Source: Davidsoniella eucalypti
Lineage: Eukaryota; Ascomycota; Sordariomycetes; Microascales; Ceratocystidaceae
DNA: 64,000 bases
Assembly (NCBI GenBank): GCA_004009845.1
Contig: RMBW01000024.1
Coordinates: 124,001-188,000 of the forward strand
Direction: 5' to 3'
Shown here: piece by piece, positions 1 through 11,159 of the stretch
How positions within the stretch are numbered: the first letter of the stretch is position 1
How the letters are laid out: the number at the start of each line of letters is the position of its first letter
Program-made: the position numbers and the translations under genes
The notes under the pieces: model-generated
What the model saw: the letters and a program-made list of their open reading frames with translations, nothing else
What the model was told of the DNA's origin: nothing
Database searches by the model: none

Positions 1-1001
1 ATGTACAGTTGAAGTGACTGGCACGATCGGCGGATGTAGTTCCTTAACTGTTCCATGGGCTGTGCTATCTTCAACTCCATAGCTCCATATCTAGTAGAAG
101 AACATGGTACTAGAAAACGGGCAAAGAGGGGGGGCGTTCGCATTCGAATGGCGGTCACATCGAGTGTAAGACGGACAGAGTCGGCAGCTCTAGTTCATCA
201 GAACGATGCCCAATGTGACAGAGATTCTACGAATCAACATGTCCATATTCTGCATCGGGCTACCCTCGGCGCCCGACTGATCCAGCTGCATCGATGTATA
301 TGCGTGCCAGCTTACTGGAGCCTAGATAGTGCCTGACAAACTACTTAGTCTAGGTAGAGTATCATTCATATGCCGAAAGTCTATTGGACACCGTGATGTC
401 TCCCCTCCCGTGGTACTCGGTTGAAATAGAGAAATTCAAAATAAGACTAACCGCTAGGACCTCACACAGGCTAGCGTAGCCCCAATCCTCAAGTGTCCTG
501 TTGGTAATGTTATGTGTAATAGAGCCAAGGAGACCGTATTGGAACTGGCGCCAAACTAGACGGCTTTGGACTATTTTAGGTGCTATACCCATTGTTGGAT
601 TCAGCTACAGAGAGCCTGAAGTAACTAGATCGGTTACAAATCTAGCATGCACTACCGCGGTAGAGATACCGATATCCTGATATTTATAGAGAGTCCGTGA
701 GCATCACAACTATCTCATACCATACTTTCGAAGTAGTAATTTCCAAAGCTTAACTTTGGAGGAAATTCTTGGAAGCTAGTCTGATATTTTCGTTGACTCC
801 TGTAACTACTTAGAAAAAGGACTGAAAAGACTGCATTTTCTGCCTCAGGTGGCTCTTGCCTTATAAAAACAGAAAAAGATTTTCAGAATGTTGCTAGCTA
901 TGATTCACATATTGAAATTTAGAAGAGAAGCTTTATTCAACCAACTGTTCGTATCATCAAATATTTGAAGTTTTAGATCTGGTGATATCGAAATCTTCAA
1001 G
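1..1001. other. Upstream region, no supported gene
   Basis: Only short open frames occur here, and none shows family resemblance or splice continuity. The last 150 bases become AT-rich and probably hold the promoter and 5' leader of the gene starting at 1002. I see no RNA gene or clear mobile element. Confidence 0.5.
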
Positions 1002-3030
1002 ATGGCAACGGAACTGGATAAACTTCGTTCCAATATTCACGCTCAACGTGAAACTTCTCCCCAAAGACGAATGAGAATCAGCCTAGGCAAACGCAAAGCG
1101 GTTTTGAGTGCCAACGAAGATTCTCTGGTTGAACTCATTGGAGAACTTGAAGCTTCTCAGTACATGTTGCAAAACGATCTGCATGAGCCATCGATTGCAT
1201 CGTGAGTAACTAACTACATGCTAAACAAAGTATCAAACTAACATCGTTGCCACCTAGGACACCCGAACGGTTTTATCGCGAGGATGAAATGAACGGTGAT
1301 GCGTCAAGCAGCATCCTATATCGAACTCCTATCGATAGATATGATCTTCCCGAGCGACCTAGTGCACCCGCCCCCCCGGGTTCCTCTTCAATACTGGTAA
1401 AGTGTCTCATCATATCGTTGCACGTTACTGCGTCAGCCACATTGAAACCAAACAGCACTTGGCTTTCCTTCTATCAATGAATCATATAGGCAACTAATAG
1501 TCTTGTGATTTGAACAGCGCTCATCTCCAGCTTACCCCAAGTCATACCGCAAGACGCCAATGTCCAACAATCGTAGCTCGTTCAACTTTGACCAGGCCGA
1601 GCTCTCATATATGACTGGAGGAACTCGCTTGTCGTATTTCGGTGCTCAGTCTCGTGCAGGCGGTTGTGCCGAGAGTGACTGGGTCACTGAAGCTGACTCC
1701 ATGGTTGATCCGAATCGTCAAAGTCTTTACGTATTCCAGGGCGATAAAAGCAGCTTTCGCCCCAGACTGCCTGCACGCCCCCCTCGCCCTTTATCAGAGC
1801 ATCCGGCTTTCGGAATAGCGAGTAGCACAGTCTGCAATAAAAACAGCAAGGAGCCTCCGGGTACCGATGCTAGTTCGTGTATGTCTGACTACGTTTCGAG
1901 GGAAATTATTCCACCCGTGCCCAAGATTGACCCTGCTATGCGGGCGCGTCTGACTACAACTGCAAGAGTGGATTTCCATACTCCGTTGGTACACAAGCGA
2001 CTACGCAGCCAGTTTGAAGGACCTGCTAAAGATGCCAACGGTAAGCGGTCGACCTACGCTATCAAGCCTCGGCTAGCCTTGCCTCGGGCGGGCAACATGG
2101 AACGCCAGCGAAGCATGTTGACATGCCCAAGCCTTGCTCCAGAAGATCTACGTATAAGCAAGCGTGGTCGATTTGTCTCAAGCAGTGACCACCGACATGA
2201 CAAGACAGTAGCTTCCAAGGTTGAGCAGCTGCGTGATGACCAGACAGGTGAACTCGCTATTCGGGTGCCGATAGCCAGGGACGGTCACCCTGATCCGAAG
2301 GAAACAAAAGCTCCCAAGCACCTATCACCACCGCCCACTGCAATGATGGGTAAGCGTTCGCGTTCCTTCCAGCGCAGAAACCGACCGGATCCAATCCAGA
2401 TACCTTCGGCAGAAAGTTTCCGTGCTCCAGATGTTGTGGCTACACGCTCGCGGCTATCTGGAAATTACTATACGGACCAATACATGGACCCGCTCGATAC
2501 TCTACACGATGTGACGTTTTCGGGTCGTACTGGTATCGCTGCGGACGATACGGTAATCAAGGGACTTAAGAGGATGAGTTCAACTGGCCGTAATATGCGA
2601 ATCTCAGAATGGCTGCATAGTGCCCGAAGCAAGGCGGCTCGGAGCCGTGATAGTTACGTCCAACAACAAAGTAAGTCCAAAGCTATAACTTGAAACATGT
2701 TGAAGCGAGACATATTGAATGGTGCTAGAGAGAACTAACATCTATGAAGATAAACTTCCCTTCCATCTAGATTCCCTTAATCATAGAAAATCCGTGTTCG
2801 AAACTGCCCGAAGCCGGGACATGATTTTCGGGCCACAGCCCCTAACCGATATGGGAATGTCATCGACCGCCGGTGCCGAACTTCAGAATCCATTTCTCTA
2901 TGTACGCGCCATGTCCAAGATAGCGGTAGTCTACCGTATTATCTTCACATGTGTCATATTGTTCCCAGGTCCTGGCATCGTGCTTGGATTTGTAGCTGTC
3001 AAGGGATGGTTGGATCCGTTCATCGATTAG
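1002..3030 (+). CDS. Ser/Arg-rich protein with C-terminal membrane segment(s), in-frame TAG
   Basis: Four exons are supported by consensus splice sites and frame continuity: 1002-1201, 1258-1396, 1518-2670 and 2729-3030, giving 597 residues to the first stop. The long central part is basic, Ser/Pro/Arg-rich and low in hydrophobicity, so it is probably cytosolic and disordered. Residues about 564-588 form a hydrophobic, Pro/Gly-containing membrane segment. The frame stops at TAG 3028-3030 but stays open to TAG 3190-3192. That extension contains an amphipathic stretch and a second strong hydrophobic helix, a two-helix tail I recall from fungal proteins of this kind. No enzymatic domain is recognised and the function is unknown. 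Seen: exons, composition, hydrophobic segments. Inferred: membrane anchoring. The annotated end may be 3030 or 3192, depending on how the TAG is read. Confidence 0.75.
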
Positions 3031-3192
3031 TTGACTGATGGTGAGATCCAAGGCTTCTCTATACGCCAACGTACGATGCTAGTCAGGGTAATGTGGTGGA
3101 TGATAGTGTCATTGATGGCATGTGGAGCGTTTGTGGTCATGGTGGTGCTGTATCTCCAGGCACGCCAAGATGAAGTTGATAACCTTGACTAG
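3031..3192 (+). other. In-frame extension past TAG, second transmembrane helix
   Basis: After TAG 3028-3030 the same frame continues for 53 sense codons to another TAG. It encodes LTDGEIQGF, a basic RQR stretch, and a hydrophobic helix beginning MWWMIVSLMACGAF. The context suggests a Trp codon (TGG) once stood at the stop. Readthrough, A-to-I editing (UAG to UIG) or a recent nonsense mutation would all fit. Confidence 0.55.
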
Positions 3193-3544
3193 GAGATAGA
3201 CTGTAAGAGGTAGAAGAGTATGATTAAGAGCATGGGATGCCTAGTGTTAGGTGGCGTTACAAGATACCATATAGTTAAAAGAGATAGTATAACTACGAAA
3301 CGAGAGTATCCATAAACTTAATAAAATCCGATAATATGATTAATATATTGTTTCTAGCAACTCGTCTATACGACATTGTTGTTTCTTACATGACTCAACT
3401 ATATTTATGTCTACCTCAATTTCTTACTTTGTGTACACGTATCATCATGTGATCGAACACTTACCTCCTTCTCGTTAGCTCCCCTCAACATTATCTTCCC
3501 ACCCAGCTACTTGGCTTGAAGAGACGGAGCTCATCCTGACTTTG

Positions 3545-3740
3545 GCTACATCTAACGTTTACCTGAATCACTAAGATTGGCGCCAGATTAAATACTGAAG
3601 GAATTTTTTTTAAGACATTTGATTTGATTACATTTAACATCTACCTAAATCACTAAGATCATACAACGCCTGATTGGAATCCGGACAGATATTTAAAGTT
3701 GTGCCTATATTAAAGTTGTTTTGGCAATTTTAAAGTGTAA
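3545..3740 (+). repeat. Dispersed repeat module A plus central module, two partial units
   Basis: A unit reading CATCTACCTAAATCACTAAG with TTTAAAGTTGT further on occurs around 3630-3735. A partial copy of its front half lies just upstream, near 3546-3580. The same order of sequence recurs at 15383-15500, and the front part recurs at 10555-10578. This is the tail of a retroelement family also seen fused to a reverse transcriptase remnant at 15.4-16.2 kb. Confidence 0.7.
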
Positions 3741-3910
3741 AGACTAGGTTGAAATGTAGCGATAAGTGCAAAGCAAAGAAAGGTAATAGTAGGGGAAAAT
3801 AGTAGAAAGAAGCAACATAGAGGAAACAAGAAGAGCAAAAAAAACCTTGTCACAGCTGTAGAACCATCAAAAGAAAGCAGCACCCAATCAAAACATCATT
3901 CACATGCTCC

Positions 3911-4633
3911 TCAGGCCAGGAAGCCCTCCTCACAATCCGCGAAGTCGTCCTCGTCTTGATTCCCCAAGTCCGAGGGACAGACTGGGAGTGTTGCGCCGTC
4001 ACCCACGTGGCCTTCTCGAGCCACTCCTCGGGTCACCCAATGGGCCTCAACTCGGGTTTCAGCCATCAGGAAGCCCACAGTTCTGGTGAGCCAGGCTGAA
4101 GTGGTCTTTGACATACATTGTTGTAGTATCTTGAACGTAGTTTCAGACCTCGGGTCCATCGATCCGCCCTGGCAGAACACCATGGGGTAGAACTGCTCGC
4201 CAGCTTCCAGGGGGGGGCATTTACCAATCTTAACGTTGTCACTCTTGTTCAGAATGGTAGATGCTTCCCTTGAGGAGTGTTTCCCGTGAAGCGTGACAAT
4301 TGTCAGGTCATAGAGCTTGCGCAATCCAACCTCCTCAAATCCCCAATCGGCTCGTCGGCCGGAGTCTTCCTCGTCGTTGTGCCTGAAGTGGGGTTCCAGG
4401 TCGCACAGGATTCCTGACTGGCGGAGAGCCTGGTGGAAGCAGTTTCGAACCATGTTGTGAAGGCGGTGAGTTGACCGGGCACGGGTAGTGGTCCGTTGGA
4501 ACTTTTTGTCGGGTGCTATGGATGAAGCACAGCGACAAGATTCCCGCGCCGCGGGGTCGGGCCAAGTGTCGAAAAAGAAAACGAGAATGGACAGCAGCAT
4601 TGGGGATATGTGCTGGTCGCTCTTAAAACCCAC
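3911..4633 (-). mobile_element. Remnant resembling the C-terminal region of a non-LTR retrotransposon polyprotein
   Basis: An open frame of 240 codons lacks a convincing start. It resembles the region after the reverse transcriptase in some LINE polyproteins: a Cys-containing stretch, then RLHNMVRNCFHQAL, then RRADWGFEE, a DLTIV strand, Lys-rich spacing and EQFYPMVFCQGG. I recall that pattern from the endonuclease-like C-terminal domains of such elements. GC content is above that of the flanks. The fragment is truncated at both ends and sits next to dispersed repeat copies at 3.5 and 4.6 kb, which supports a transposon origin. The family call is from memory only. Confidence 0.5.
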
Positions 4634-4719
4634 GACGAAGGGGAAAAATTCGTCTTTGGACGGAGGGGGAGGTACTCGAACTCAAAGGTACCCCCCCGAG
4701 GGTTGTAGGAGGGAAGGTT
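4586..4719 (+). repeat. Repeat unit C, copy 1
   Basis: About 130 bases match the reverse complement of 16446-16564 with short indels. Shared blocks include ATGTGCTGGT, TTCGTCTTTGGAC, AAAGGTACCCC and GAGGGTTGTAGGAGGGAA. Both copies lie beside retroelement debris, so the unit is probably transposon-derived. No function is evident. Confidence 0.75.
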
Positions 4720-4759
4720 GGAGGGTCCCGGTCGGCTTTTGGCGGTTCCTTTATAATAC

Positions 4760-5820
4760 CTTCTAAGCCCCAAATTCTCAACATACGACCACAGCTGATA
4801 GAAAGCACGGGATCCCGTCCGCTCTCCCCTAGTTAAACTATCAAGCGCTCGATCAGTACTACGGTGGGTGACCACGTGGGAATACCGGGTGTTGTATGTC
4901 TTTTTAGTCTTTGTGCGCCTTTTTTGCTGTAGTTTTCCCTAATTCTTACGTCATAACTAGTGTATCTTGAACCCACTAATGGCTTCTTCTAGCGTGCTTG
5001 AAGCCCGTCTAATGTTTTGTATCAGCCTATTTCTTACAAACTCAAACTATCCACCTTTACCTTCATGTACGGTATTGCCTATTTATGTATCTATTATTAT
5101 TACAAATGATACCACGCTATTGCTGCTCTGTACTTCTGATATCAAATCACATTACTCTTCTTGATACCTTGATCAAAATCTTCCTTTGGGTAGTTCTTGA
5201 TCTTGTTCTATTGTCATTTTTTTGTGAATTGCCATACTGTGCCCCTCTTAGAGCTATAAAAAACTGGCTATAGCTTTTTAAGTACATATTTCTAGCCTTC
5301 CTCATGCTACTCTTTGCTTGTAAGAAGTAGCATTTGGGGTGTTAACTGAAGCTTTACATCATCATCGTGACTTAAGCCAGCACAGTTGTAGACTAAACTT
5401 GCTCAGAGTTTGATGTTTGTCTTATTTAATGGCCCCCAGCCAATATACTTACATGATAACTACCTTTCTTTTTAATTAACATATTATACTACCTTATTCT
5501 CTATTCATATCAACTATGATGTTACAAGTCTCTTATTTTTCTACTCATACTACATCTATTCTGTAATAACCCTATCGAGTGATACTCTTTTCAATTTCAT
5601 TTCTAAACTCAACTCACTATATCACATCACAATCAAGCAATCTCTATTTCATACCATGTCTATAATGATTGATTGTCTGTCTTAGTTCATAACATACACT
5701 AGCCTGTTAATTAACTATGCTGCCCTATTTCAATGCCCTAATCCTGTCTATCTTTCATGCCACTGATGCATTTATATCATAGCACCGATATTTATACCTT
5801 ACATCTCAAGTGATGAGAAG
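4760..5820. other. AT-rich spacer, no gene seen
   Basis: Low-GC sequence with only short random frames. It has no splice-consistent exons and no recognised domain. It separates two retroelement fragments and may itself be decayed element sequence. Confidence 0.5.
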
Positions 5821-6240
5821 GGTAGAACAGGGGCAGGTTGGGCAGTCCTTTATGGCGGCATCAAACTCTGTGAAGGTCTAGGTTCATGTGGCGCTGATGC
5901 AGAGGCTATTGCTGCAGACAATGCAGTCCAAGCGGCAATCAAGCATGCTCCTCCCGATGCAGGCAGTCAGTATCTGTCAGGGGCTAAGGCCCAGTTGTCT
6001 TCTCTTCCTAGATTGTTCGCCATTGTCCCTCCTAGTTCGTGTCAGTATCTGTGCCTTGACAATTTGGGTGTTGCACAACGCATCTCCAATAGGGCTGGTA
6101 AGAATGGAACCTCTCAAGAGGCCGTCAACAAGATCCGAAGCTTACTCCATGTGGAAAGGAGGTACTGAGCGTGTATAAGTAGCAGTCGGTGGCGTCAGAT
6201 GGGTCCCAGGACACACTAATGTTGCTGTGGCAATCTTAAT
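5821..6240 (+). mobile_element. Decayed RNase H domain of a LINE-type retrotransposon
   Basis: Reading from 5821 the frame gives GRTGAGWAVLYGG, then an acidic block CGADAEAIAADNAVQAA, CLDNLGVAQRI, and after a TGA and a frame change VRWVPGHTNVA. These are the classic landmarks of LINE RNase H domains: the initial strand, the E-x-x-A helix, the strand with conserved Asp, and the WVPGHxxxxGN end. The frame is broken and the end is missing, so this is a dead fragment. The lack of flanking reverse transcriptase in the same orientation indicates deletion or shuffling. Confidence 0.75.
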
Positions 6241-8522
6241 ATATACCATACTAAATATTGTCCATGTTGATGAAGATTTGTCTTTGTAGTTGAATTGTCG
6301 TGTAGAAATTTATCACAGCCAGAAGTAGGTCTAGTATGGAGCTATAGAGCTATATAGCTATGAAAATGCAAGTGTTGGGCATATATGTAGTTATGTAAAT
6401 AAACTCCATTCTAAAAATCTAATTTGCAATGTTAAAGCACTTGCTCAATATACATTATATACCAAAAGCTTTCAAAATGCATTCAAAACCGACAGAGAAT
6501 ATGTAAATGTGTAACCAAAACCTCCCAAAAAACAAAACGAGAACATAAACGCCAGTCTTCCTCTGCTAAAGCCAGAGCATCAGCTGCCGGCATGATCGTT
6601 TCAATGGTTCTACCATCATCTATGTTGAAGATATCAACATCAGACTCAGCCAGAGCGCAGCGTCATACATATTATTGATGAGGAATATAATGGATGATGT
6701 ATTCTGTATTAAAAAAATTTGAAACAAAAACTATCTTGATATCTCGATTGACAATGTCCTTGTAGTACAAAAGAAATAAGGAATATATGGCACTTTACCA
6801 GCTAGCAGCTTTCGAAGACTAAGTGAGCACATAATATTTTATGGGACTACCTTGACCCTTTTGATGGCCAATTTTTATTGTGATATCAAACTTCTAATTT
6901 CCAACATAAAACGAAACATTGCACAATGAGTTCAACCCAATTCGAAACGCTCTGATTCTTACAAGTTATATTCTTCCTAATATTATTGAGAAAGACTACA
7001 AAGGCAATATGAGAATCTACAAAAATTCAAGTGATAGAAATAGTCCTTGCACTGACTTGGAGAGTTTTTGTTACCCCTAATGCCGCCATTCTGGGTCGAT
7101 ACACCAAGAACAGAAATCCATGCTATTATATTCATAGGTAATGATGGAAGGACGTATCAAGATTTAATTAGAGCTATGGAATTAGGTACTCAAGAAGGTA
7201 AAGCTACAAGACAGTACTGAGTTCCAGAGAGCTACAACATATCGACTCTGATAAGCTAGCAAATGTGTTAGACAAAACCTGTAGTTTTATCGTTTAAGAA
7301 GGCCTAAGAACTTAAAACTTTGTTTAATTGTGTTGTTGGTAGTTTAAAGTTGTCTTTGATTTTTGACTTCATCGGATTACAAAAGTGGAAGTTCAATTTG
7401 GGAGAGTGAACAATTAAATGGGAATGTACTGATAGACTAGAGTTCATAGCAAACTTTGACTGGAGGTTTCAGAGCTAGATTAATGGTTATCTATGAGAGA
7501 TGTCTGTTCTTACTTATATAGCCAGACCTGAGAAGCCCAATATGTTCATTCTAGGTTCTCAGGCTGTGTACTAAGGTCTAGCCAGCAATACTTTCTCTTA
7601 CATTGATGTCCCAAATGAGTTGTGTAGTGTATAGCAAGTGCAACATGCTCTATGTATATAGAGTGACTCTTGTTTTTGGTAGATGTAGTCGTGTTGAAGT
7701 GTAATATAGCACGAAACATACTAATTATCTTTCAATTTTGTGTCTAAAGAGTTACATCCAATGTCAATTTGGGTAAAAGGACAGAAAAGGTTCAAGGCCT
7801 GATTTGGTAGTATTTTGGCAGCTAAGTAAGTGACTTTAGTTGACTTGCTGAACATTTTTCAGTGTTCAATACTGTGTCTTCCAAGCTACAAGTTCCTTTT
7901 GCCTTTGTATTTCCTTTTCCTTTCCACTAGTTGTGACAAATATTTACCTTACTGGTTACGTCCTCCCAAGAATCGGGGGTGCAGCCATATTGTATGTCTT
8001 TATTTCAAGAATAGTATATTTATTGACCAGCAAAACCAGCTGTTGTGATTTGATAAGACGCCATGTCAGAGAACGATGCGCTAGGGTTAGTTAGTGATTG
8101 CCAAACACGGCAAACTCAACCGGCCTTGATGGTTAACGAATATATCATATTTAATCGGCAAACAGGGTGCCAAATCTTGTACTATATAAAATACATACTT
8201 ACTTGTCTACGGGATATATCTTTACCAACTTACAAACCTAGTATGATTATGGTATAAATGAAACGATAGGTCATCATGGGGTCAGGTGATTGTAAATGAG
8301 AACATATATAATATTAAAAACCAAAAACGACAACAAAATAGGATTTGAGCCATGTAGACAAGTCAAAGCCTTGGGGAGGTCGAACTTGACTGGAAGACTA
8401 GGCCATGAGATAAAAATGCGAAACTATGAAGAGCACAGAGGCTATGTGATATGGTAAATGCCTGTGTAGCACCATTTCTAACTCCACGGTGCTACAGCTT
8501 GACATTGCTAGCTATGAAAACT
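6241..8522. other. AT-rich gene-poor spacer
   Basis: No frame here has family resemblance or a splice partner. Around 6340-6360 lies a short palindromic stretch of GAGCTATA units that recurs in inverted form near 10773-10790, suggesting old repeat sequence. Otherwise I see nothing. Confidence 0.5.
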
Positions 8523-9276
8523 TTATTCTCTGGGCCGAAGACTTCCAGCCATCCAATTGTAGTAGGTCAGTTCGTTATAATGGTAATTAAATGTGTCTCC
8601 CGCTGCGTTGATCCAGGCGTCGGAGAACGACCCAATATATTCATCAGAAATCAGATCGGAAGTAGTTTTACCACCCCAAGTCACACTGTAAAGGTAAAGT
8701 TAGTACATACTGTCATACAAACTCAAAACTATAAGGGCATATAATCAGACTTACCGCTTTGCGGAGCTAGCACTATAACCGGATTCAGCCAAGTACCAGG
8801 TGTCATCATTCCTCTGGTGGACTTGGTAGTAGGTGCCACTGAAGCTTTTTTCGTACATATCAACAGTGCCAACAAGTAGAGCGATGTTGTTGCAACCGGT
8901 CTCCCGAACAATGCTAGCAATCACAGAGTGCTGGGCCTGGTAACCTTCGCTGACCGGTGTGCATAGCCTAAAGTAGTATGAATTTCCATGACCAAACTCA
9001 ATAGGGGAAGCATCATATACTGAATCATAGTCCTCGTCACGAGAAAATAGGTGAGGGTGGTCCTTGGCACTGAAAGTTATCTCCTCCTCTTGACCATCTT
9101 CAGACACAGCATTTGTCTTGATGTTGAAGGTGATGTCTTCCAGAGGAACTTTATTGGTGCGCTCCTGAATATCTACAGGAAGATTTTCAAGGCTCGGGTT
9201 CACGGGCACGGTCGGAACAGCAGCACCGGAGGCCGGAGGCCAGAGCACAGAGAGCGAGGACACTGAAGAATCCCAT
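8523..9276 (-). pseudogene. Secreted-protein gene broken by a 7-bp tandem duplication
   Basis: An ATG at 9276-9274 opens a hydrophobic signal-peptide-like N-terminus (MGFFSVLALCALASG). The mature-protein frame, running from about 9225 down to 8755, is offset by one base and has no ATG of its own. The offset arises exactly at a tandem repeat of CCGGAGG (9226-9239); a single copy would put the two frames in phase. A consensus intron (8754 to 8686) joins a second exon, 8685-8523, ending in TAA. The encoded protein would be a small secreted protein with few Cys and many Tyr/Ser/Asp. I recognise no family. Its location among retroelement debris resembles that of fungal effector-type genes, but this is inference. 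A sequencing error, or an allele with one repeat copy, is possible. Confidence 0.6.
9226..9239. repeat. 7-bp tandem duplication causing frameshift
   Basis: CCGGAGG occurs twice head-to-tail inside the signal-peptide coding region of the minus-strand gene at 8523-9276. One copy would keep the frame. Confidence 0.85.
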
Positions 9277-10536
9277 GGTGATAGAGCGAGAAGATAAGGT
9301 GATGAAGGGATGATACTATAGAGTTGGCAGAGCTGTATCAAGAATAGTAAGAGTGGAGAGAGAGAGAGGTGAGGGTGATGGTGAAGGTGGTAAGAGTAAG
9401 ATCCAAAACAGTGAGTAAACGAATGGACATGTCGTGATACTTATATCTTGTTTCTTAGGCTGAGGTGAGTCTTGTTTTTGTCTACATCATCTCCTCTTCT
9501 TCTCTAGAGCCCCTTTCAATACGTATGTGCTCATGCACGATGTAAAAAGCTTTGATATACATATCACCACATACCCAACCAGTAAGATGTAATATGTAGA
9601 TAAAAGCAAAGGCACATTACAGGCCTTTCAACAAGGATAATTGTAAGTATCTACATGTAGGCAAAGACTAGTTACATCAAGTCTGGAACGACGCTATGGT
9701 CTATATTAGAGAAGCTTGGGGTCTTTATAGGCCATGAGCCAAGTAACTACATTCAAGGTTGTACAAGTTATAACAAAAGAGAGATAACTAGATATGGCCC
9801 ATGCTGATCACCCCAAGCACTTGGAAAGGTCAACCCATAAACATCCGATCCATCACCGGAGTTAACCGGGCTTAACCCTAACCCTACTGATCTAGTAGGT
9901 TGGTAGCATTGATAAGAAGCAACAGTTCAAAGAGACGCAAATTGGTTGTTGGATAGATCTTGTGTTGATCTTACTACCTGGTATATTGACTGTGATACCA
10001 TGGAATGACACAGATCAGGAAAGGGACACTTAGATAATACAAGAATAGAATGTGGTTCTAAACAAGACCAACCTTATTCAACAACCCAAACTGGAAAGAA
10101 GAAGGAGCACTAAATAACTAATACGTAGCAAAATTTTACAATGGTAACGGCTTAGCATAACTATTCTCTTTAGCTAGACCAAATGATCTAGATATGTACA
10201 ATAAATCCAAAACAAAACTTGAGTGAAAATAAATATACCAACATTTTTGCTAAAATGTAGAACTGTAAATAATGTAGATTGGTCTATTCTCACTACATGA
10301 CAAGGGCCAAACTACATACCTAGAAGAGATCTTGATACACGGAAGATTGGCACATCTTCTCATCTATCAGTTGTTCTTCAAGCATTGTGCCATTGATTGC
10401 TATGGAATCAAAGGGCTTGAGTCTCGGTACTTCCACACTGAGGGAATATATCATACCCTTGATGGTGTGACATTGAAAATCGGCATCGCCTTAATCTTGT
10501 AGATGTTATGTAAGAAATTGTCCAAGAAGTTATGGG
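9277..10536. other. Spacer with promoter region of the secreted-protein gene
   Basis: The first 200 bases upstream of the minus-strand gene are purine-rich on the plus strand, i.e. a CT-rich leader on the coding strand, as is common before fungal start codons. A short CCCTAACCCTA telomere-like motif lies near 9876. No gene is seen in the rest. Confidence 0.4.
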
Positions 10537-10650
10537 GATGAATCCTAGCCTGTGATTTGATTATATTTAACGTCTACCACATTCCTCCGCTCGACAAACT
10601 CAATAGCTTTGTATGCGGGACGACACCGTCTCCCCTGATGAATCCTAGCC
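10537..10650. mobile_element. SINE-like insertion flanked by a 14-bp direct repeat
   Basis: GATGAATCCTAGCC occurs at 10537-10550 and again, identical, at 10637-10650. The 86 bases between them consist of two modules found elsewhere in the window: TTAACGTCTACC (module A) and CCTCCGCTCGACAAACTCAA with GCGGGACGACACCGTC (module B). This has the structure of a target-primed insertion: target-site duplication plus a short element body. Compared with 15383-15560 the body lacks the central module, so it is either internally deleted or a minimal form. Confidence 0.75.
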
Positions 10651-11159
10651 ATATGTCAAAGCAAAATATTCGTTAACCCCGAGCTATGAAATATGGAGCA
10701 CTGCTTGAAGAAAAACAACGAAACAAATGAAACAAAAAAAAAAGCAAAACTATCTATTGTAAAAACATCTTCATAGCTCTATAGCTATAAGATTAATGAA
10801 TTAAAAAAATAAAAACTATAGTAAGAGGCTTAGAATATTGTGACAATGCTTTGTAGTACAGAATAGACTTCATTCTAGAAATGTGCCTAACTTTCCAAAG
10901 TAGGACTCTGTTTCAAGCTCTCTTCTTATCCTATAGATTTGTCTTTTCTTATAAGGTAGTACTGACTTATATATTAGATCCACACATTGGACATTACTAG
11001 GCTGTATCAAGGAAGTAGTGGAGGGATAGTTGGTTTAGTTGATGCCAATGATGCTCAGAAGCTTAATATGTAACAGTACTACCTAAACCAGTAATGTTGA
11101 ATTTTCCATAGTTAGCTATTAAAAAAAATCAAGATTAGCAGGTTATTTTTCTCTTGACA
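10651..11159. other. AT-rich spacer, no gene seen
   Basis: Poly-A-containing AT-rich sequence with no supported frame. A GAGCTATAGA-type palindromic stretch related to 6340-6360 lies near 10780. Confidence 0.4.

Noticed and set aside
3028..3030. Reassignment of UAG to an amino acid throughout this genome
   Set aside because: noxA ends with TAG exactly at the conserved family C-terminus, so UAG still terminates. Other genes here end in TAA or TGA as usual.
9870..9890. CCCTAACCCTA telomere-like motif (also about 38183-38201)
   Set aside because: Only about two units each, not an array; no sign of a chromosome end or fusion.
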